Both the position numbers and the translations under genes were made by a program. From Antennarius striatus (taxonomy: Eukaryota > Chordata > Actinopteri > Lophiiformes > Antennariidae), in the NCBI RefSeq assembly GCF_040054535.1, contig NC_090779.1, positions 21,751,001 through 21,815,000 on the forward strand: a stretch of DNA of 64,000 nucleotides, read 5' to 3'. The number at the start of each line of letters is the position of its first letter. Within the stretch, counting starts at the first letter, position 1. The notes beneath the pieces are model-generated. The model was not told where the DNA came from. It worked only from the letters and a program-made list of their open reading frames with translations, and did not search any database. Positions 57,866-64,000 of the stretch are shown piece by piece.

Positions 57866-58912
57866 TCATGTGTCCTTTGTTGGATATACCTGCTTATCTG
57901 CAAGTCCTTGGGGGTAGCGGGAGATATTGTCCCGCCGACATTCCGCCCTTTCCCAGTCATCCAACCACAGCTGGTGACGGTACTCGGACTGTCGAGATGT
58001 GATTCGCTGATAGATGGCCTGATTCTGACGGCTAACGAGTAGAAGTTCCTCCCTCCTCTTGTCAGCATTCAGACTTAAGAGACATGACAGCAGGAAGACT
58101 AATGAGCAGACTGGGATGTATTTACATGCATAACTTTGATGATAAACATAGTAATCCTGTTAGAAGTCAGCTCAAAGCTGGAAAATCTCTAGTCATTAGT
58201 TGGTAGCTCTTTTTGGTTAGAGTCATTCTTCTTTTGATTGGTATTCAAAGTGGATCTTATCAAAACCATACCTCTTCAGGTTGTACTGGTTTCGGTGGTC
58301 AACCAAGCCTTTGGAGGTCATAATGTTGGCCAGTTTGGAAGCCAGGAGGTGGTTATCTCTGTCGATGGTTGACCGCCACTCATTTTGCAGCTTTAAAAAA
58401 ACAAAAAGGAAGATTTGACGGAAATGTCTCTCCGTCACAAAAATTATGTTTGTAACTCTGGTTTTACAGTTGATAATTGATTTAAACAACAGTCAGAAAA
58501 TCCAACTTCTGAAGGACTTGCCTTCAACAGCATCAGTGCCATAATTGTCGAGCTATTTCTAATTGGTGTGATGAAAGTATGGCCAATGCTCTGCTCATCA
58601 GTGTCCACTGACCTGGAGTTTCTTGAGCTTGAGCTGAACGTGAGCAGGTGTCCTCATGCCTCTGGTATCCACAACTGGCAAGGCAGACGTCACCTGGACA
58701 GGTAAACACAAGCTATCTCATTTCACAGATCCATCGGCTAAATCGCAAAAATATCACCAAACAACAGCCTCCAAACTAAATGCAGTCGAATCGCAATGAT
58801 GACCCAGCAGTCCTCTTACCTTTCTGCGATGGTCACTGTACTTGTTCTGGTCCCAACGCTGCTGCAGGTAGCGGTTGGTAACAGGTTTTAATGGCTGATA
58901 GGACCTGTGCAT
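57866..58912 (-). CDS. CFAP97 domain-containing protein (CFAP97D2-like)
   Basis: Four exons, minus strand: 58912-58820, 58693-58613, 58390-58272 and 58073-57866; 501 nt, 166 aa. Phases close (0, 0, 2) with good splice sites. The protein starts MHRSYQPLKPVTNRYLQQRW, continues SALPVVDTRGMRTPAHVQLK and ends LADKQVYPTKDT. The small KIAA1430/CFAP97 fold is inferred from the PYQPL..NRYLQ..WD start, the VVDT motif, the LKLKKLQ..ERDNHLL coiled segment and the W-rich end LWLDDWERAECRRD. Family members are axonemal or sperm-flagellar proteins, so a ciliary role is expected. I place it nearer to CFAP97D2 than D1 from memory, not by search. Lysine- and arginine-rich, no signal peptide or TM segment. Confidence 0.8.
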
Positions 58913-59083
58913 GTTGCACCTCAAACAGTAGCCTCACAATGTCCAAACTAACATTGTCTGTTTACAAGGGATTGTTACCATGGAGATCTACCCCTCTTTA
59001 TCTTGTTACATCCGGATAAAGTTCCTATGAATTATTACTGAGCTGTCAAGGTAGCATGTATGCATACGCGAGCACATGCGGGA

Positions 59084-59168
<85 letters not shown>

Positions 59169-59327
59169 GTGTAAGGAGACATCACATTATTAAATCCTGC
59201 TGCTCTTCAGATGAATCAATCAGATGGAGCTTTTAATCTTTGATAAATTTAATGATTCCTGTGGGTATTGATCAAATCTATTTTTTAAAAATATATTTTA
59301 TAATAAAATATGTCATTAAACATCCCA
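58913..59327. other. Upstream flank of the CFAP97D gene
   Basis: 415 bp with a long (CA)n run (59086-59167). No gene seen; presumed promoter of the CFAP97D-like gene. Confidence 0.4.
59086..59167. repeat. (CA)n microsatellite
   Basis: 82-bp perfect AC array about 175 bp upstream of the CFAP97D-like start codon. Confidence 0.97.
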
Positions 59328-59825
59328 GCACCTCCAGTGCCTCCATTGCTCCGTTGCTCCAGAGAGTCAAGGTCCAGTGCTTCTGTTGCTCCAGTGAGTC
59401 CACGTCCAGTGACTCCGTTGCTCCGTTGCTCCGATGAATCCAAGTTCAGTACCTCCCTCACTCCAGTGAGTTCAGGTCCTATGCCTCTGTTGCACCAGTG
59501 AGTCCAGGTCCAGTGCCTCCTTTGCTCCAGTGAGTCCAGGTCCAGTACCTCCATCACTCCAGTGAGTCCAGGTCCAGTGCCTCCTTTGCTCCAGTGAGTC
59601 CAGGTCCAATGCCTCCATTGCTCCAGTGAGTCCAGGTCCAATGCCTCCTTTGCTCCAGTGAGTCCAGGTCCAGTGCCTCCTTTGCTCCAGTGAGTCCAGG
59701 TCCAGTGCCTCCTTTGCTCCAGTGAGTCCAGGTCCAGTGCCTCCTTTGCTCCAGTGAGTCCAGGTCCAGTGCCTCCTTTGCTCCAGTGAGTCCAGGTCCA
59801 GTGCCTCTGTTGCTCCACTGCTCCG
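59328..59825. repeat. 32-bp minisatellite, about 15 copies
   Basis: The unit is TTTGCTCCAGTGAGTCCAGG followed by TCCAGTGCCTCC, nearly perfect from about 59490 to 59815 and more diverged to the left. 32 is not a multiple of three and the unit lacks stops in any minus-strand frame, so long repetitive minus-strand frames appear that are not genes. Confidence 0.95.
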
Positions 59826-59949
59826 GACTTTGGTTGCTTTGTACCTAACAGCCATTTAGCCCTTCCGTGCAGTTTGTCTGTCTGTCGCTGTCTGTGTGTC
59901 TGCAGCTGTGGATAACGTTGAACTGGGAACTCTGGGAATATCACATCCT

Positions 59950-60204
59950 GTCATGGAATACCCGGGGTTAGCTTTATTTTCTTGTGGGCTCGACAGCTGA
60001 CTGCAAAATGTCGGTGTTTCCCGCTGTTTTCCAGCTTTCTCCGGGATGTGACCGTGTGATGGCTGCGGTCCAGTGAACTGGGAGCACGTTGACTGCTCCG
60101 CCTGTTAATCCACCAGTTTCGAATCTTGTTTCAACCCTTTTACTGGGATTGTCTGGATTTATGGAGTGTACATGAAAGCTGGTCGGACAGGGATTTCAAA
60201 CGGG
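59950..60204 (+). promoter_or_regulatory. Promoter and probable first exon of a rightward gene
   Basis: CpG-containing sequence ending in a strong donor CGGG|GTAAGT (exon end 60204). The exon is probably mostly 5' UTR. A short frame from ATG 60172 reads MKAGRTGISNG to the donor, and a preceding ATG at 60161 closes after four codons. No protein family can be read. By human gene order (fem1b, itga11, then CORO2B, same strand as here) coro2b is the best guess, an inference only. Confidence 0.45.
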
Positions 60205-63200
60205 GTAAGTGAACTTGTAGAAATCGGCCCTCTCAGTGGGATTTGGATCCAGTTTTCTAAACGCGGCATAGCCTGCTAGCTATCCCGGGGGTTAGCTCAG
60301 CAGGCTAACTGCTGTCTTTGTCTGGAGAGACATGGGCGCTAAGGGGCATGCGTTTATTGTCGGACACGTCCCCGTCTGACCCGCATGTTTCATTTTAATT
60401 GAACATTTCTAACAAATTCAAGGTGAGCAAATCCAGGCATATTACAGAAGGAATTTATATGTTGATATTAAAGCTATTATGACTCTTTAACAGCTGTCAT
60501 ATAACATCTGTTGATACATTAGTCGAACCTTCAGATTGTGATCCAATTCAGCGATGTAAGTGTGCTTTTAAGTATATTATAACACATTTCTTTAGTCAGT
60601 CCGGATCATGTTATCCTTCGTCGTTATTAAAATTAATCGCAATTCAGAAGTAACTTCTGGATAAATTGGTAAAATAATATAAGAATGTGGGAGATGTAAA
60701 TTTGCGTCCGATAATGGATCTACCATTTTTGACAGGTAGGCTGAAGGCGCCCCGACGGTAATTGTCCATCACACGACATATTGGATGTATGTCAACTGCT
60801 ATTCAAACGACGTGTGAAGCGTTTCGGGTCGTGGTTTAAGAACTTACCTATTAGTGTCGCCTTTAAATTGTAAAACGTGAAATGATCGGTTTAGCATAAA
60901 GTTAAACGGAGGATCCTGTAAATGTCAGCGGTAGAGTCGAAGGGATGTGTGTCCGATAATGGATGCTCCTAGCATAATAGCGGGCCGTGGTGGGCCTCGG
61001 ACTAGCTGAGTAAGTTATAACACATATATTCATGTTATTCGATCTTGGACACGTAATAAGCGTAGTGATGTATTTGTGGAGCTAACTGTGTTCAACTAAA
61101 CGCACTATCACGATTTGTGTGCGTGTTAGCTTTGGGCTAATTTGTAGTGGAATCAGGGCCGCTAGCTAACCTTCCGATGAATTTAGCTAACGGTAACTAG
61201 TTTAAGATGGCTAAGATTTGGGCTTCCACACGTCTTTTAATGAGCTATAACCGATAATGACTGTTTGAAAATAGAATTTTAGAACATAACGACCTCCATA
61301 AAAACCCAAGCTCGGAGCAAGGCCCGGCATAAATAAAAACTAACATAATGCTAATGTGTTGTGGCCGCTGTTGTCAGGTTGAGCTTGTAGCTGCTAGCGG
61401 CTGCTCGGGTTAAACATCCACTGATGGAGTGACAGAAGGACTTGTGATTTTGACATTCTTCTCCTGAAAACTGAAGAATGTCAGAAAAAAACTTGAGTCC
61501 AACGTTGAAACAAGGGAATAGCAGATAAATATATAATAGAATAAGATCAAGGGGGGAGGCACGATTTATAGGTTATATGCAGATGATGGTCATGTCAGAC
61601 CCCCTCGGTGTTGCTGTGAGAACTGTTATGAGCTTGTTATAGAGGATGACTTCGGACAGATTCCAGTGGTATTTATACCACACATTTCAGCATTTATTTC
61701 TATTATACTGATACTGTAAAGAAACTTCCCAGCAGTAAACCAGTTCCTCTGTAGATCTCAGAGGGCTTCAGAACGTCTAGAGTTTAGGCTATTGACCCAG
61801 AGGTAAGTCCACCACCTGTATTGGTTTAATTCCATTAACAGGGCCCCCTTTCAGATCTCATGTCAACATTGGGCTGGACCTGTTCACCAGTGGACATCAT
61901 TGTGATGCGTCTGCACATTGTTGTGATTGGTTCTCACTTCACAGTGGCAGTTTTTCAAAGGACTGATAAACTTGCAGCCGGATGATTTAAAGATGAATTG
62001 AAAGAGGAAAATTATTTTATAGACAACGAACTGCAGAGAAAACAGGCCACCCACAATTTACACAACTTTCAGGCGACTCCGACCCCACGTAGGTGAAACC
62101 TATATGACTCTCAACAACTCTCATTATAACTTAAAAACCTCAAAGGCGTCTTGAACGAGAAGTGAAACATCTTAAAGCTTTTCTTACAAATCAAGGAGAT
62201 GGAGTGTTGTTGAGGGAGGTGTGTTCTCCTGACAAAGAAGTTATGGTCAGTAGTTCCTGTATGAATAGCTGAGAGGAAGCTTCGGAACCAGAACTAGGAG
62301 AACATTAGCAGCACTGGGGAGTTCTGGTCCATAACCAGTTATCCGACACAAAGAAGTGAAACATGTAAACAGGCACGTTGTGTGTGTGTGGTTTGGGGGG
62401 GGGGGGGTCTTTTTTTATATGACTGTTTCAAGCCAATAACAGTGAGTCAGACACTCAACACTGTCATTCAGCAGACAAACACCTGAGGAACAGACAAGCA
62501 GCCAGAGACCAGTAAACTATTCAATGCCTTTTGTTCACCATTTTCCAGAGCTGCAGCCACAGCAGACAGTGTTTCCATATCTGAAGACGGGGTCAGTTCA
62601 GGTGCTCATTCCTTTTTGTAATTTATGTAACAATTCAGCTGCAGCACTCAAGAACTTTCAGGTTGGTATGTAGTCAGAGGTGGACTGAAACTAGCTGGAC
62701 AGAAGAAGTAGTGATCAAATCTGTCCATCGGTGCAACCTTCTTATTTTCCCTGTTTAATATTTCATCTTAAAATTTTCTACACACACTGGATGGTACCTT
62801 TCCCTATTAAGGGATAATTGTCATGTGTAATTTCCCATTTCCATGGTTACAATTTGAACGTAGTGTCATTCAGTGACTCACGTGAGAGTCTCTGGTTTTA
62901 ACTCATAACTATATAAAGTTAAGTTTCACAGATGTCCAGTGTACTGGACAGGTTTTCTGATATTCCAGACCTTTTTTGGCTTTTTAAAATTTTTTCTTGA
63001 ATTATGTACTGTTTTCCTTTTTAATGTGTTTGATATAAGTGAAGGGTGGATGTAGCTCAGTAGGTAGAGTGATTGTCCACAAAGAGAGTTGATGGCATGA
63101 TGCCGGGCAGGTCTAAATGTCCTTGGGCAACTCACTGAAGCCCATTCTGTTCATTGGTGCATTGGTGACTGGATGGTTACACCTCCTGATGAACAGGAAG

Positions 63201-63984
63201 TGCTCTGGTAGCCTCTGATAACCTCTGGAAGGCCCTGGCAACCTGTGGTATCCCCCGATATCCTCTGGTAGCCGCCAACCTCTGCAGGGTCACGGGGCAG
63301 TCAGGTTGACAACAGCTATGTCTTTCCTGGGGGGGATGGCCTGATTTGTGCACCACACCTGGGAGGTCTGGCAAACAGGATGCTTCGTGGAGTTAGCTGA
63401 GCTGCTGAGACTATTATGAGTCTGTTGAATATGCTCTATGGTTTATTTAAGCCAGCTGTCACCAGAAAGCAGAGCTGATAAGGTGCAGCTGAAGAAGAAG
63501 TATTGAACAAAGAGGTATCGATGAGCTTAAGTGGAATTTTGAGATATAACTTGGTTCCAGCTGCTGGCATGATGATGGTCAGATTTCCATGCAAACCCTA
63601 AATTGTTTTGAATCCACTGAAGTAAGGCTTTTAAAGCTTTGAGCCCATTTCAGTAGCATCTCTGCTACATAATTACTTTATGGTGGCTTAATCATAATCT
63701 CACCGGCTCACATTGAGGCAGGTCGAAGGTCCTGTTGCGTCACTGTTGACCCTTCTCTACACCAAAACAACATGGGCATAACCCTTCCCCCATGTGATGT
63801 AGTTTATCATGTGGCTGTTCTGGAACAGGGGTGTCAAAGAGGGACAGTCACTATGGTTGTTCACAAAGTCATTTTTGTCACATCTGCAGGTACATAATGC
63901 TGACAGTTGTAAATGCAATGCAATAAGTAGAGTAAGTCCTACTGCATGGATTTAAATCTAGTTTCATCGTTTTTGTGTTGGCAG
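60205..63984 (+). other. Probable first intron of the rightward gene
   Basis: About 3.8 kb without any recognised exon. It contains a SINE (63043-63290) and a G-run at about 62396-62407. The first kilobase is rather CpG-rich for an intron in this window, suggesting it still belongs to a promoter or regulatory region. Confidence 0.4.
63043..63290 (+). mobile_element. tRNA-derived SINE
   Basis: The head GGATGTAGCTCAGTAGGTAG is an A box in tRNA context. The B-box area is decayed. The core TGTCCTTGGGCAACTCACTG is the signature of many teleost tRNA-SINEs. The following CTCTGGTAGCCTCTGATAAC-type stretch is a degenerate internal repeat. Confidence 0.75.
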
Positions 63985-64000
63985 TCGCAGACGTTACCAT
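63985..64000 (+). other. Start of a further exon at the window edge
   Basis: A pyrimidine-rich stretch and TTGGCAG precede TCGCAGACGTTACCAT, which would end in an ATG if the next base is G, in good Kozak context (TTACCAT). Too short to identify. Confidence 0.3.

Noticed and set aside
59285-59944. 219-codon minus-strand frame with WTHWSKGGTGPGL repeats
   Set aside because: Translation of the 32-bp minisatellite; open in the other frames too, so not a repeat protein.

Overview
The window is vertebrate nuclear DNA and almost certainly comes from a ray-finned (teleost) fish with a compact genome. The evidence is split genes with short GT-AG introns, full-length orthologues of vertebrate genes, many long (CA)n, (GATA)n and (GGAT)n arrays, and fish-type LINE and tRNA-SINE debris. 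No bacterial gene structure, CRISPR array, retrovirus-like copy or capsid/envelope element was recognised.

Layout. 1-1551 (-) holds the first four coding exons of spatacsin (spg11), cut by the window edge. Head-to-head with it, about 1 kb away, 2550-4387 (+) is ciao2a (fam96a). A 9.3-kb gene-poor stretch follows, carrying an unusual decamer-phased repeat at 8511-8840. 14077-15282 (+) is an intronless relaxin-3-receptor-like GPCR. Two broken LINE pieces lie at 16.6-17.4 and 19.0-19.4 kb. Then come calml4 (-, 20003-23127), cln6 (-, 23723-26989), fem1b (+, 28581-31230) and the complete 30-exon itga11 (-, 33761-53186). A CFAP97-domain gene (-, 57866-58912) follows. A + strand promoter and first exon at about 59.95-60.2 kb leads into a long intron whose acceptor sits at the right window edge.

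All exon junctions listed were worked out by hand from reading-frame phase, splice consensus and remembered family sequences. The deduced coding lengths close exactly: FEM1B 627 aa, ITGA11 1187 aa, CLN6 306 aa, CALML4 152 aa, CIAO2A 129 aa, CFAP97D-like 166 aa and GPCR 401 aa. The run calml4-cln6-fem1b-itga11 has the order and orientation of human chromosome 15q23. Spg11 and ciao2a are also chromosome-15 genes in human but lie elsewhere on it, so the window looks like a rearranged chr15-type synteny block.

The genes share a location, not a pathway: cytosolic Fe-S assembly (ciao2a), lysosome/ER storage-disease genes (spg11, cln6), a CUL2 ubiquitin-ligase receptor (fem1b), a collagen-binding integrin (itga11), a microvillar calmodulin-like light chain (calml4), a peptide GPCR and an axonemal protein.

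The items most worth a second look are: an intron-1 ORF continuing in frame from ciao2a exon 1 and ending at a poly(A) signal; an intron-containing tRNA-Tyr gene antisense inside itga11, with a SINE directly behind it; introns in cln6 and itga11 made almost entirely of tetranucleotide repeat right up to the splice sites; a three-copy unnamed dispersed repeat; the decamer array at 8.5 kb; and a 32-bp minisatellite beside the promoter at 60 kb.
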